The notes: generated by a model not told the origin, from the sequence alone. Shown: positions 44,394-53,683, counted from the first letter of the stretch. The stretch is DNA of 64,000 bases from Acidovorax benzenivorans (GCF_028680575.1 NZ_JAPCKI010000005.1:124001-188000); one strand, 5' to 3'. Numbers and translations are program-made.

Positions 44394-45944
44394 ATGACTG
44401 AACTGCTCGCCAACCATGTCGCCGGGCGCTGGCAACACGGAACAGGGTCTGGCGCCGAGCTGCGCGACCCTGTGCTGGGTACAGCCCTGGTGCGGGTGGA
44501 CGCCACGGGGCTGAATCTACCCGCGGCCTTTGCGTTTGCCCGTGAGCAGGGCGGTGGCGCACTGCGCGCTGCCACCTATCGTGAACGGGCTGCCCTGTTG
44601 GGGGCGGTGGCCAAGGTGCTGCAGGCGCACCGGGACAGTTACTACGACATCGCCACAGCCAACTCGGGCACCGTTAAGACGGACTCTGCGGTGGACATTG
44701 ACGGCGGTATCTTCACGCTCGGCCAATACGCCAAATGGGGTGATGCGCTGGGTGATGTGCGTGTGCTGCGCGACGGGGATGCGGCCAGGCTGGGCAAGGA
44801 ACCGGTCTTTCAGTCACAGCACCTGCAGGTGCCCCGGCCTGGGGTGGCGCTGTGCATCAACGCATTCAACTTCCCCGCTTGGGGGTTGTGGGAGAAAGCC
44901 GCACCCGCCTTGCTGTCGGGCATGCCGGTCATCGTCAAGCCCGGCACATCCACGGCGTGGCTGACCCAGCGCATGGTGCAGGACGTGGTGAACGCCGGGG
45001 TGTTGCCTCCAGGTGCCCTGTCGGTCATAGCGGGCAGCTCGGCGGGGCTGATGGACGCACTGCAACCCTTTGATGTGGTGTCGTTCACCGGCTCTGCCGA
45101 GACGGCGGGCATCATCCGCGCGCACCCGGCGGTGGCGCAGCGCTCGGTGCGCGCCAACATCGAGGCTGACAGCCTCAATGCCGCGCTGCTCATGCCCGAT
45201 GCAGCGCCCGACAGCGCGGCCTTTGACTTGCTGGTGCGCGAAGTCGTCCGCGAGATGACGGTCAAGTCCGGGCAAAAGTGCACCGCGATCCGCCGCATCC
45301 TGGTCCCCGCTGCGTTGTACGCTGCGGTGGCCGAGGCTGTCAGCGCCCAGCTGGCCGGAGTGGTAGTGGGCAACCCCCGCAACGCAGAGGCGCGCATGGG
45401 CTCGCTGGTGAGCCGCGCGCAGTTCGATGCGGTGCAGGCAGGCATTGCCACACTGAGTGCCCACACCGAGGTCTTGTACGACGGCCGAACCCGGCCGCTG
45501 GTCGATGCCGACCCTGCGGTGGCCGCATGCATCGGCCCGGTGCTGCTGGGCGCGCGCGATGCTGATCGGGCCTCCATCGTCCATGACGTGGAGGTGTTTG
45601 GCCCGGTCGCCACCCTGCTGCCCTACAACGATCTGCCCCATGCTCTGGCCCTGGCACAGCGTGGCCAGGGCTCGCTGGTGACCTCGCTCTATGGCGCTGA
45701 CGACAAGGCCCTGGCCAAGGCCGCCGTAGCGCTGGCTGCCAGCAACGGCCGCGTGCACGTGGTCACGCCTGCGGTGGCCTCGGCGCACACGGGCCACGGC
45801 AATGTCATGCCCATGTCGCTGCATGGCGGACCCGGCCGGGCGGGTGGTGGCGCTGAGCTGGGCGGCCTGCGTGCGCTGGACTTCTACCACCAGCGCAGTG
45901 CGGTACAGGCCAGCCCTGAAGTGCTCGCGGCGCTGGGCTGCTGA
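44394..45944 (+). CDS. boxD: 3,4-dehydroadipyl-CoA semialdehyde dehydrogenase (BoxD/BoxZ)
   Basis: A 516-residue aldehyde dehydrogenase-superfamily enzyme. It oxidises the BoxC product to 3,4-dehydroadipyl-CoA with NADP+. NAFNFPAWGLWEKAAPALLS holds the cofactor contact, FTGSAETAGIIR the Rossmann loop, NIEADSLNAAL the general-base Glu, and VKSGQKCTAIRRIL the catalytic Cys (about 295). The N-terminal LANHVAGRW and the length fit the PaaZ-N-like group. It lies 49 bp after the DUF4863 gene and 43 bp before bclA. Confidence 0.93.
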   Translation: MTELLANHVAGRWQHGTGSGAELRDPVLGTALVRVDATGLNLPAAFAFAREQGGGALRAATYRERAALLGAVAKVLQAHRDSYYDIATANSGTVKTDSAVDIDGGIFTLGQYAKWGDALGDVRVLRDGDAARLGKEPVFQSQHLQVPRPGVALCINAFNFPAWGLWEKAAPALLSGMPVIVKPGTSTAWLTQRMVQDVVNAGVLPPGALSVIAGSSAGLMDALQPFDVVSFTGSAETAGIIRAHPAVAQRSVRANIEADSLNAALLMPDAAPDSAAFDLLVREVVREMTVKSGQKCTAIRRILVPAALYAAVAEAVSAQLAGVVVGNPRNAEARMGSLVSRAQFDAVQAGIATLSAHTEVLYDGRTRPLVDADPAVAACIGPVLLGARDADRASIVHDVEVFGPVATLLPYNDLPHALALAQRGQGSLVTSLYGADDKALAKAAVALAASNGRVHVVTPAVASAHTGHGNVMPMSLHGGPGRAGGGAELGGLRALDFYHQRSAVQASPEVLAALGC

Positions 45945-45987
45945 ACCCCAGGGCCCAACAACAACGCCATCCACACGGAGACTCCCC

Positions 45988-47541
45988 ATGACCCGCCTTT
46001 CAGAGCCGTTCAATTTTGCGGAACACCTGTTTGCGCTCAACCGCGCGCGGGGTGACCGCATCGCCTACATCGACGACCAGGGGACCCTGAGCTACAGCGC
46101 GCTGGAAGACCGCGCACGGCGCATGGCGGCCGTGCTGGCCAACGCCGGTGTGCGGCGCGAGGAGCGTGTGCTGCTGCTGATGCTGGACACCAGCGACTGG
46201 CCCGTGGCGTTTCTAGGCTGCCTGTACGCCGGTGTGGTGCCGGTGGCAGTCAACACGCTGCTCAAGCCCGACGACTATGCCTACATGCTGACGCACTGCC
46301 GCGCGCGGGCGGCGCTGGTCTCCGGCACATTGCTGCCGGTGCTGAACGAGGCGCTGGCCCTGGCACCCCACCATGAGGTGCGTGCTTGCGTGGTGTCGCT
46401 GCCGCAAGGCCCGCTGGGTGCGGGGGCTGTGGACATGCAGGCCGCCATTGCCAGCACCCCCGCGCTAACTGCGCCCGCCCGCACTGGCCCGGACGAGCCA
46501 GGGTTCTGGCTTTATTCCTCGGGTTCCACGGGCAAGCCCAAGGGCACGGTGCACACGCAGGGCAGCCTGCGGTGGACGGCCGAACTGTATGGCAAGGCGG
46601 TGCTGGGCCTGACTGACAAGGATGTGTGTTTTTCTGCCGCCAAGCTCTACTTTGCGTATGGCCTGGGCAACAGCCTGACCTTCCCTTTGTCGGTGGGTGC
46701 CACGGTGGTGCTGATGGCCGAGCGACCCACGCCCGCAGCCACATTTGAGCGCTGGACACGCCACCAGCCCTCGGTTTTTTTTGGGGCTCCCACCGGTTTT
46801 GCCGGCATGCTGGCTTCGCCCCACCTGCCTTCCCGAAGTGCGGTGGCGCTGCGCATGTGCTCGTCTGCCGGCGAGGCGCTGCCGGCCGAGATCGCGCAGC
46901 GCTTCAAGGACCATTTTGGTTGCGACATCATCGATGGCATTGGCTCCACAGAGATGCTGCACATCTTCCTGTCCAACCGGCCTGGGGAGGTGCGCTACGG
47001 CACCACGGGAAAACCGGTGCCAGGGTACGAGATATCGCTGCGCGGCGAAGACGGCCGTGAGGTGCCGCAGGGCGAGATTGGCGACCTCTACATCCAGGGC
47101 CCCAGTGCCGCGCTGATGTACTGGAACGACCGCACCAAAACCCGCGAGACCTTCCAGGGCGCGTGGACCAAAAGTGGCGACAAGTACGTGCGCGATGCCG
47201 ATGGCTACTACACCTACGCAGGGCGTAGCGACGACATGCTCAAGGTCAGTGGCATCTATGTCTCGCCGTTTGAGGTGGAGGCTACGCTGATGCAGCACAC
47301 CGCCGTGTTGGAGGCGGCCGTGATCGGCACGCAGGACGCCGATGGCCTGACCAAGACCAAGGCGTTTGTGGTGCTCAAGGACGGGCAGGCGGTCACGCCG
47401 GATGAACTCAAGGTGTTTGTGAAGGAACGCCTGGCGCCCTACAAATACCCGCGCATGATCGAGTTTCTGTCGGAGCTGCCCAAGACGGCCACCGGAAAGA
47501 TCCAGCGCTTTCGGCTGCGCGAGCGGGAGCAACGGGCGTGA
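45988..47541 (+). CDS. bclA: Benzoate-CoA ligase
   Basis: A 517-residue AMP-forming ligase that activates benzoate to benzoyl-CoA, the entry step and the effector of BoxR. The P-loop is LYSSGSTGKPKGTVHTQGSL. FSAAKLYFAYGLGNSLTFPL and FFGAPTGFAGML form the aryl-binding pocket typical of benzoate ligases. GIGSTEMLHIFLSN, GRSDDMLKVSGIYVSPFEVE and PKTATGKIQRFRL complete the family pattern. The ATG at 45988 follows CGGAG and matches family length; the longer upstream frame overlaps boxD. Confidence 0.95.
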   Translation: MTRLSEPFNFAEHLFALNRARGDRIAYIDDQGTLSYSALEDRARRMAAVLANAGVRREERVLLLMLDTSDWPVAFLGCLYAGVVPVAVNTLLKPDDYAYMLTHCRARAALVSGTLLPVLNEALALAPHHEVRACVVSLPQGPLGAGAVDMQAAIASTPALTAPARTGPDEPGFWLYSSGSTGKPKGTVHTQGSLRWTAELYGKAVLGLTDKDVCFSAAKLYFAYGLGNSLTFPLSVGATVVLMAERPTPAATFERWTRHQPSVFFGAPTGFAGMLASPHLPSRSAVALRMCSSAGEALPAEIAQRFKDHFGCDIIDGIGSTEMLHIFLSNRPGEVRYGTTGKPVPGYEISLRGEDGREVPQGEIGDLYIQGPSAALMYWNDRTKTRETFQGAWTKSGDKYVRDADGYYTYAGRSDDMLKVSGIYVSPFEVEATLMQHTAVLEAAVIGTQDADGLTKTKAFVVLKDGQAVTPDELKVFVKERLAPYKYPRMIEFLSELPKTATGKIQRFRLREREQRA

Positions 47542-48368
47542 GCGCAAGCACCACTGCGCCAAGCCCAACCGGTTACACAGAGCGTGTGCCTGTCGTCTGG
47601 CGCGACCGCACGGTACAGATCGAATACCAGTGGATAGGCCCCGAGCGCAGCGATGCTCCCTTGGCGGTGTTTCTGCACGAGGGCCTGGGCTCGGTGGCGA
47701 TGTGGAAGGACTTCCCGCACCAGTTGTGCGATGCGGGCGGGCTTCGGGGGCTGGTGTTCTCTCGTCCTGCCTATGGCCGGTCTACCCCCCGGGCTGCGGA
47801 CGAGGTGTGGGGCGTGGACTTCATGCACCAGCAGGCGCATGAGGTCGTGCCCGCATTCCTCGACGCTCTGGGGGTGAAGGAGGCGCCCTGGCTCTTCGGC
47901 CACAGCGATGGGGCATCGATCGCCCTCTTGCTCGCCGCACGCTGGCCGCAGCGTGTGCGCGGACTGGTGCTGATGGCGCCACATATCTTGGTGGAAGACG
48001 TGACGGTGCAAAACATAGAGCGCGCGCGGGACGCCTACGAACAGACCGATCTGCGCCACAAGCTGGCGCGTTACCACGACGATGTGGATTCGGCCTTCTG
48101 GGGCTGGAACCGCATCTGGTTGGCCCCGGCGTTTCGTGCCTGGAACATTGAACCGGAAATCGCCCAGATCCGCGCCCCCGTGCTGGCCATTCAGGGCTGT
48201 GATGACGAATACGGCACCTTGGCGCAGATTCGTGGCATCGCCCAACGGGTGCCGGGCACCCGGTTGCTGGAGCTACCGGACTGCGCGCACTCGCCGCACC
48301 GTGACCAGTCTGGCGCGGTGATTGCCGCCACGGTGGCTTTCATGAAAGCACACAGCACGCAGAGATAG
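47538..48368 (+). CDS. Alpha/beta hydrolase of the benzoate operon
   Basis: A 276-residue alpha/beta-hydrolase starting at a GTG that overlaps the bclA stop. FLHEGLGSVAMWKDFP is the oxyanion-hole region, LFGHSDGASIALLLAARWP the nucleophile elbow with Ser, ALQGCDDEYG-like IQGCDDEYG the acid, and DCAHSPHRDQ the catalytic His. Related hydrolases accompany box genes in other betaproteobacteria and may open a side-product lactone or hydrolyse a CoA ester. The exact substrate is unknown. Confidence 0.85.
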   Translation: MSASTTAPSPTGYTERVPVVWRDRTVQIEYQWIGPERSDAPLAVFLHEGLGSVAMWKDFPHQLCDAGGLRGLVFSRPAYGRSTPRAADEVWGVDFMHQQAHEVVPAFLDALGVKEAPWLFGHSDGASIALLLAARWPQRVRGLVLMAPHILVEDVTVQNIERARDAYEQTDLRHKLARYHDDVDSAFWGWNRIWLAPAFRAWNIEPEIAQIRAPVLAIQGCDDEYGTLAQIRGIAQRVPGTRLLELPDCAHSPHRDQSGAVIAATVAFMKAHSTQR

Positions 48369-48396
48369 CGGCAGCTGCAGGCGTGGGTCGGTGGTT

Positions 48397-48427
48397 CGCC
48401 CGCGCCCCGGTGGAGATGTCGCGGGCG
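48397..48427. terminator. Hairpin between convergent hydrolase and Crp/Fnr genes
   Basis: CGCCCGCG (48397-48404) pairs perfectly with CGCGGGCG (48420-48427) around a 15-base loop. It lies in the 59-bp gap between convergent stops. No T-run follows on either strand, so termination strength is uncertain. Confidence 0.4.
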
Positions 48428-49120
48428 CTATTCCACCTGGTGCCGCAGGCCTTCCAGGTCGGTGACGGTGATGCCGCCGTACTCGATCTCCAGCAGGCCT
48501 GCGGCCTGCAGCCGCTTCAACGCCGCGTTGCAACGCTGGCGCGACACACCCGAGAGGTTGGCAATTTCCTCTTGCGACACCTGCAGGTGCGTGTCACTGC
48601 CCGGATGCAACCAAGGGTGGAACAGGCCTGCCAGCGCACGCGCTACCTGGCTGTCGGTGTCCAGCAGATGGTGGGCCGTGAAGTTGCCCAGAAACCAGTG
48701 CATGCGCTCGTTGATCTGGTGCAGCAGAAAGTGGTCAAAGCTGCGCTGCGTGGCGTGCAGCCATTCAAAAGTCTCCACCGGCATCAGCGCGACGCGGCTG
48801 GGCCGCAGTGCGATGACATCGGCCGTGCGGGGTGTGCCACGCAGCAAGGTGCCCTCGCCAAACCAGCTCCCCGCCGAAAGCCCGCCCAGCGTGACCGCGC
48901 GGCCATCCCCAGAGGTCACGGTCCACTTCAGCAGCCCCTCGATGGCGCCGTACCAGTGCGCCGGGGTATGGCCGCGCCGGCACAGGGCGCCGCCCTGCGG
49001 CACTTCGACCTCGCGCACATCGTCCATCACCCGCTGCTGGGCGGTGCTGTCCAGTGCCGGGAACCAGGCCGAGCGCAGCAGAAGATCGGTAAGGGTGGGG
49101 GGAGCCAGTTTGACCAACAT
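48428..49120 (-). CDS. Crp/Fnr-family transcriptional regulator (copy B)
   Basis: A 230-residue regulator. The effector fold includes EVEVPQGGALCRRGHTPAHW and LGGLSAGSWFGEGTLLRG. The winged HTH is LQVSQEEIANLSGVSRQRCN followed by AALKRLQAAGLLEIEYGGIT. The ATG at 49120 gives a normal length, with AGGAGA ten bases upstream; the frame extends much further but not as protein-like sequence. It is a paralogue of the protein at 28196-28882 and diverges from the Bug-substrate-binding operon. A perfect palindrome lies between them. Confidence 0.86.
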   Translation of the reverse strand: MLVKLAPPTLTDLLLRSAWFPALDSTAQQRVMDDVREVEVPQGGALCRRGHTPAHWYGAIEGLLKWTVTSGDGRAVTLGGLSAGSWFGEGTLLRGTPRTADVIALRPSRVALMPVETFEWLHATQRSFDHFLLHQINERMHWFLGNFTAHHLLDTDSQVARALAGLFHPWLHPGSDTHLQVSQEEIANLSGVSRQRCNAALKRLQAAGLLEIEYGGITVTDLEGLRHQVE

Positions 49121-49180
49121 GGTGAGAGTGTCTCCTGCGCCCCATGCTGCTGTACAGGCGCGTGCGCGTATTCCCTGAGT

Positions 49181-49200
49181 CCAAATGTCATCGCGATGAC
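49181..49200 (+). promoter_or_regulatory. Crp/Fnr-type palindrome in the divergent control region
   Basis: CCAAAT followed by GTCATCGCGATGAC, the latter a perfect 14-base palindrome (49187-49200). It lies 53 bp before the Bug-family gene and 61 bp from the Crp/Fnr start. A close relative occurs at 25664-25683. Confidence 0.65.
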
Positions 49201-49252
49201 TGAGTGTGTGAGGGCTCCAAAAAATAATGGCTGCTCTATCCACAGGAGACAC

Positions 49253-50251
49253 ATGATGATGCACACGCGCCGCCAGTTCATGCACCACGTCGGTTGCGCC
49301 TCTGCGCTGGGGGCCTTGTCGCCGCTGGCCGCCTGGGCGCAGGCCGTCGACCAGGTCAAGATCTTCTATGGTTTTCCTGCGGGCAGCGCGGGTGACAGTG
49401 TGGCGCGCAGGGTGGGCGAGAAGCTGGCCGCCTCGCCTTTCACCCGCAACTCTGCGGTCGTTGAAAACAAGCCCGGCGCGGGCGGCCGCATTGCGCTGGA
49501 GTCGCTCAAGGGTGCGCCCGCCGATGGCAGCGTGCTCACGCTGTCGCCGTTTTCGTGCACCTCCATCTATCCGCACATTTACAGCAGGCTGAGCTACGAC
49601 CCGGTCAAGGACTTTGTGCCGGTGTCTATCGGGGCCGTGATGCACCATGGGCTGGCCGTGGGGCCGCTGGTGCCTGCCTCCGTCAAGACGGTGAAGGACT
49701 TCCTGGCCTGGGCCAAGGCCAATCCCGGGCAGGCCAACTACGGTTCGCCCGCAGCGGGTTCCACGCCGCACTTCATTGGCGCTCTGCTCGGTTTGAACCA
49801 CGGCGTGGACCTCAAGCATGTGCCGTACCGTGGGTCCATTCCTGGTGTGACCGATGTGGTGGGCGGGCAGATCGCGTCGATGGTCACGCCCAGTGGAGAC
49901 TTCATTCCCAACCACAAAGCGGGCAAGCTGCGGCTGATCGCCACCTCGGGCCAGGCGCGGTCTCCGTTCTCCCCCGAGGTGCCCACGTTTGCAGAGCAGG
50001 GCTTTCCAGAACTCACGACCGAGGAGTGGTTTGGCTTTTATGCGCCTGCCCGCACTCCAACGGCCGTGGTTGCTGCCGCCAATGCGGCCATCAACACCGC
50101 GATCAAGGACAAGGCTGTCATCGACAGCCTAGCCGTGGTGGGGCTCATCGCCAAGGGCTCTACGCCAGCGGAGATGTTGGCCTCGCAACAGGCCGAATAC
50201 GAGCGCTGGGGGCCGTTGGTGAAGAAGGTCGGCTTCACGGCAGAGTCTTGA
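49253..50251 (+). CDS. Bug-family (TctC-like) periplasmic solute-binding protein
   Basis: A 332-residue periplasmic receptor of the tripartite tricarboxylate transporter type. Residues 1-30 are a signal peptide with a twin-arginine-like MHTRRQFMHH start and an AWAQA cleavage site. FYGFPAGSAGDSVARRVGEK and VENKPGAGGRIALESL are the Bug signature loops; HVPYRGSIPGVTDVVGGQI and EVPTFAEQGFPELT follow. TctA/TctB partners are not next to it, which is common for Bug proteins. In this operon it probably captures an aromatic or acyl acid for the two enzymes downstream. AGGAG lies five bases before the first of three adjacent ATGs. Confidence 0.9.
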   Translation: MMMHTRRQFMHHVGCASALGALSPLAAWAQAVDQVKIFYGFPAGSAGDSVARRVGEKLAASPFTRNSAVVENKPGAGGRIALESLKGAPADGSVLTLSPFSCTSIYPHIYSRLSYDPVKDFVPVSIGAVMHHGLAVGPLVPASVKTVKDFLAWAKANPGQANYGSPAAGSTPHFIGALLGLNHGVDLKHVPYRGSIPGVTDVVGGQIASMVTPSGDFIPNHKAGKLRLIATSGQARSPFSPEVPTFAEQGFPELTTEEWFGFYAPARTPTAVVAAANAAINTAIKDKAVIDSLAVVGLIAKGSTPAEMLASQQAEYERWGPLVKKVGFTAES

Positions 50252-50261
50252 AAGGTCGCGC

Positions 50262-51227
50262 ATGGCACACACCGTGAAGCGCGTGGCCGTGGTGGCCACC
50301 GGAACCATTGGCGCCAGCTGGGCCGCATATTTTCTGGCGCAGGGACTGGATGTGGATGCCACCGACCCGTCGCCTGGGGCCGAGCAGCGCCTGCGCGACG
50401 CGGTCGCCACGCACTGGGTGGCGTTGTCGCAGCAGGGACTGGCCCAGGGAGCCAGCCAGGAGCGCCTGCATTTTCATGCGCAGCTGGAGGATGCCCTGGC
50501 GCAGGCCGACTTTGTGCAGGAGAACGGTCCCGAGCGGCTCGACTTCAAGGTGGACCTGTTCCGCCGCATGGATGCTGCGGCCCCTGCGCATGTTTTGTTG
50601 GCTTCCAGCTCCTCGGGCCTGGCGGTGACGGACATGCAGAGGGATTGCGCGCATCCTGAGCGCGTGGTGCTGGGCCATCCGTTCAACCCGCCGCACATGA
50701 TCCCGCTGGTCGAGGTGGGCGGCGGCGAGCACACCGCACCTGAAGCGGTGGCCGATGCCATGGCGTTCTATACCCGCATTGGCAAGCGCCCCATCCAGGT
50801 GCGGCGCGAGATCAAGGGGCACATCGCCAACCGCCTGCAGGCCGCGTTGTGGCGCGAGGCCTTTCATCTGGTGGACCAGGGCGTGGCCACGGTGGAAGAC
50901 ATCGACACAGCCATCTCCCAGGGCCCCGGCTTGCGGTGGGCGCTGATGGGGCCGTTCATGAACCTGCACCTGTCGGGCGGCGAAGGTGGCATTGCCCACG
51001 TGCTGGCCCACCTGGGCGGGCCCATCGAAGGCTGGTGGCAGGACCTGGGCACCCCGTCCATGACCGAGGCCTTGCAGCACCAGGTGACAGAGGGCGTCGC
51101 ACAGGCGTTGGGCGCACGGCAGGCCGGTGAGCTGGCCCGGGCGCGGGATGCCTTGCTCATTGAGCTGCTGCGCGCCAAGCAGGCGTCTGGCCTGCTGAGC
51201 GACCCCGATCCCGATACGCAGGCCTGA
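50262..51227 (+). CDS. 3-hydroxyacyl-CoA dehydrogenase-family protein (carnitine dehydrogenase-like)
   Basis: A 321-residue NAD-dependent dehydrogenase. The Rossmann motif is VVATGTIGASWAAYFLAQGL, followed by DATDPSP. The catalytic region includes LASSSSGLAVTDMQRDC, VLGHPFNPPHMIPLVEVGGG (catalytic His) and GHIANRLQAALWREAFHLV. This form resembles L-carnitine/hydroxyacid dehydrogenases. It starts ten bases after the Bug gene, and the ligase gene follows 48 bp on, so it probably oxidises a 3-hydroxyacyl intermediate of the same compound. A related protein is encoded at 62369-63286. Confidence 0.87.
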   Translation: MAHTVKRVAVVATGTIGASWAAYFLAQGLDVDATDPSPGAEQRLRDAVATHWVALSQQGLAQGASQERLHFHAQLEDALAQADFVQENGPERLDFKVDLFRRMDAAAPAHVLLASSSSGLAVTDMQRDCAHPERVVLGHPFNPPHMIPLVEVGGGEHTAPEAVADAMAFYTRIGKRPIQVRREIKGHIANRLQAALWREAFHLVDQGVATVEDIDTAISQGPGLRWALMGPFMNLHLSGGEGGIAHVLAHLGGPIEGWWQDLGTPSMTEALQHQVTEGVAQALGARQAGELARARDALLIELLRAKQASGLLSDPDPDTQA

Positions 51228-51275
51228 GGCATAGCTCCCCCTGTTTTGACCCTCTATCGCTCCCGAGAACCCACC

Positions 51276-53075
51276 ATGTACCCAGCCTTTCTTGATGACG
51301 AGCGCCAGATCGCCCCTGCACGTGCTGTGCGCACCCAGTTTGACGATGGTTCTTTCACACTGCGCTCTCCGATGGTGCTGCAACCCTATGCGCGCTGCGT
51401 GGGAGAGTGGCTGGAGCGCTGGGCGCGCGAGACGCCTGACGCGCTGGCGCTGGCCGAGCGTGGCGACAGCGTTGAGGGCTGGCGCAGCCTGACCTATGCG
51501 CAGCTGCGCCGTCAGGTGGGCGCCGTGGCCCAGTCGCTGCTGGACCTGCGGTTGCCAGCCGGGCGGCCCATTGCCATCCTGTCCGACAACGCTGTGGACC
51601 ACGCGGTGCTCATGCTCGCGGCCATGCATGTGGGCATCACCCCCTGCTCGCTATCGAGCGCGTATGCGCGCTCTCAGGACCACAGCCGCTTGCACAGCAT
51701 GCTGGCGGTGCTGGAGCCCAGCCTGGTCTATGCGTCCGATGCCAACATCTATGCAGCCGCCCTGCAAGGGTGGGACAGCGATGCCGAGCGAGTGTTCAGC
51801 CGCAACGCCTCCACGTGTCCGGGTGCGCTGCCCTGGGAGCATCTGCTCGCCGGGCGAGAAACGCCCCAGGTGCAGCAGGCCATGCAGGCACTGCTGCCCG
51901 ACGATCATGCCAAATACCTGCTCACCTCCGGCTCCACCGGTCGGCCCAAGGTGGTCATCAACACCCACCGCATGCTCTGCGCCAACCAGCAGATGATGGC
52001 TCAGGCGTGGCGCTTTCTGGAGCACGAAAAACCGGTGCTGGTGGATTGGCTGCCCTGGAGCCATACCTTTGGCGGCAACCACAACCTCAACATGGTGCTG
52101 TGCCATGGCGGCACGCTTTACATTGATGAGGGGCGGCCCGTGCCGGGGCTCATTGAAAAAACGGTGCGCAACCTCCGCGAGGTGCAGCCCACCATGCTGT
52201 TCAACGTGCCTCGGGGCTTTGACATGCTGCTGCCGTATCTGGAGGCCGACGACCGCCTGGCCGCCGATGTACTTGCGCGCATGCGGCTGGCCTTCTACGC
52301 AGCGGCGGCGCTGGCGCCATCGACCTGGCAGCGCTTGCAGGCCGTTGCGCGGCGCGTGCGCCCCGCGCAGCCGCTGTGGCTCACGACATCGTGGGGGTCC
52401 ACAGAGACAGCGCCTGCCGTCACCACCGCGCACTGGCACCTCGAAGGTGCGGGCTGCATTGGCGCACCCTTGCCGGGGCTGGAGCTGAAGCTGGTGCCCA
52501 ACGGCAGCAAGCTGGAGATGCGGGTCCGTGGCGTGTCGGTGTTCGCTGGCTACCGCAATGCCCCGCGCGAGACGGCCGCCGCGTTTGATCATGAGGGGTT
52601 CTACCGCATCGGCGATGCGGGCTATCTGGTGGACGCGGAGCAGCCAGACAAAGGCGTGGTCTTCAACGGGCGTGTGGCGGAGGATTTCAAGCTGTCCAGC
52701 GGCAGCTGGGTGTCGGTGGGCACGTTGCGGGTGGAGCTGGTGTCGCAACTGGCGCCACTGGTGCAGGACATCGTGCTCACCGGGCATGACCGCGACGAGG
52801 TGGGCATGCTGGTGTTTCCGTCTGCGGCCGGTACGGCCGATGCGGTGCGACTGGAGCAGGCGCTGCAGGCTGCGATGCGTGCGCGCCGCGACGCGGGCGC
52901 TGGGTCTTCGCAATGCCCCACACGGGCCATGGTGATGGACACGGCACCCGATGCAGATGCCGGAGAGATCACCGACAAGGGCTACATCAACCAGGGGGCG
53001 GTGCTCTCACGCCGCGCGGCGGCGGTGCAGGCGCTGTATGCCAGCCCTATAGCTCCAGGCGTCCTCATGGTCTGA
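51276..53075 (+). CDS. Feruloyl-CoA synthetase-like AMP-forming ligase
   Basis: A 599-residue adenylate-forming ligase. The P-loop is [20 protein letters not shown]. The [20 protein letters not shown] and [20 protein letters not shown] blocks are typical of feruloyl-CoA synthetases. [16 protein letters not shown] and the hinge [12 protein letters not shown] follow. The C-terminus has [19 protein letters not shown] in place of the usual TGKIQR loop, which is also normal for this group. The probable role is activation of a cinnamate-type or other aromatic acid. The start at 51276 was preferred over an upstream GTG/TTG-type extension. Confidence 0.87.
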   Translation: MYPAFLDDERQIAPARAVRTQFDDGSFTLRSPMVLQPYARCVGEWLERWARETPDALALAERGDSVEGWRSLTYAQLRRQVGAVAQSLLDLRLPAGRPIAILSDNAVDHAVLMLAAMHVGITPCSLSSAYARSQDHSRLHSMLAVLEPSLVYASDANIYAAALQGWDSDAERVFSRNASTCPGALPWEHLLAGRETPQVQQAMQALLPDDHAKYLLTSGSTGRPKVVINTHRMLCANQQMMAQAWRFLEHEKPVLVDWLPWSHTFGGNHNLNMVLCHGGTLYIDEGRPVPGLIEKTVRNLREVQPTMLFNVPRGFDMLLPYLEADDRLAADVLARMRLAFYAAAALAPSTWQRLQAVARRVRPAQPLWLTTSWGSTETAPAVTTAHWHLEGAGCIGAPLPGLELKLVPNGSKLEMRVRGVSVFAGYRNAPRETAAAFDHEGFYRIGDAGYLVDAEQPDKGVVFNGRVAEDFKLSSGSWVSVGTLRVELVSQLAPLVQDIVLTGHDRDEVGMLVFPSAAGTADAVRLEQALQAAMRARRDAGAGSSQCPTRAMVMDTAPDADAGEITDKGYINQGAVLSRRAAAVQALYASPIAPGVLMV

Positions 53076-53132
53076 GTGCGCAGGGCATGCTGGGGTTGTC
53101 GTTGTGCTCCTCCGCGTGCCCCACAAATAAAA

Positions 53133-53152
53133 CAGGGGCCTTGCGGCCCCTG
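53133..53152 (-). terminator. Intrinsic terminator of the HU-like gene
   Basis: CAGGGGCC-TTGC-GGCCCCTG hairpin. On the minus strand it is followed by TTTTATTTG, so it terminates the HU-like transcript. It may also act weakly for the convergent ligase operon. Confidence 0.75.
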
Positions 53153-53188
53153 TGGTTCTGACGCAGGCGCCTTGCGGCGCTGGGTGCA

Positions 53189-53683
53189 TCAGGCGGTTGC
53201 GTCCTTGAGCTTCTTCAGGGCGCGGGTCTTGATCTTGACCGATGCTGGCTTGGCGGGGAACCAGCGCTCTTCACCCGTGAACGGGTCCTTGCCAAAACGC
53301 TTCTTCTTGGCGGGCACTTGCTGCAGGCCGATCTTGAGCACGCCAGGCAGCGTGAATTCGCCAGAGCCCTTCTTGTGCACCGAGCCCAGGATGGCGGCTT
53401 CCAGCGCGGCCAGCACGGCCTTGGTGGCCTTGGGCTCCACGCCCGACTGTTCGGCCAGGTGGGCGATCAGCGTGGTCTTGTTGAAAGCAGCCTTGATGGG
53501 CTTCAGGGCGGCAGCAGCGGCCACGGGCTTGGCGGCGGCAGCAGCTTTCTTGGCGGCAGGCGCAGCCTTTTTGGCTGCAGGGGCGGCCTTCTTGGCGGCT
53601 GGTGCTGCCTTCTTTACAGCGGGTGCTGCGGCCTTGACGGCCACCTTCTTTGCGGGAGCGGGGGTTTTCTTTGCAGTTGCCAT
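53189..53683 (-). CDS. HU-like DNA-binding protein with histone H1-like N-terminal tail
   Basis: A 164-residue nucleoid protein. Residues 1-58 are almost entirely Ala, Lys and Pro, with four tandem KKAAPAA-type heptads (24-51), like eukaryotic H1 tails. The HU/IHF fold follows: FNKTTLIAHLAEQSGVEPKA, GEFTLPGVLKIGLQQVPA and FGKDPFTGEERWFPAKPASV. The tail probably adds sequence-independent DNA contacts and may modulate compaction. Such tailed HU proteins are common in Comamonadaceae. A hairpin terminator lies downstream. Confidence 0.9.
   Translation of the reverse strand: MATAKKTPAPAKKVAVKAAAPAVKKAAPAAKKAAPAAKKAAPAAKKAAAAAKPVAAAAALKPIKAAFNKTTLIAHLAEQSGVEPKATKAVLAALEAAILGSVHKKGSGEFTLPGVLKIGLQQVPAKKKRFGKDPFTGEERWFPAKPASVKIKTRALKKLKDATA
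53531..53614 (-). repeat. 21-bp tandem repeats in the HU-like gene tail
   Basis: Four consecutive 21-base units encode KKAAPAA, KKAAPAA, KKAAPAA and KKAAAAA. Unit number may vary between strains by slippage. Confidence 0.65.

Noticed and set aside
45802-45987. N-terminal extension of benzoate-CoA ligase
   Set aside because: It overlaps the end of boxD out of frame and is not ligase-like; the ATG at 45988 fits the family.
48383-49252. Long plus-strand reading frame ahead of the Bug receptor
   Set aside because: It is the antisense shadow of the Crp/Fnr gene; the signal peptide starts at 49253.
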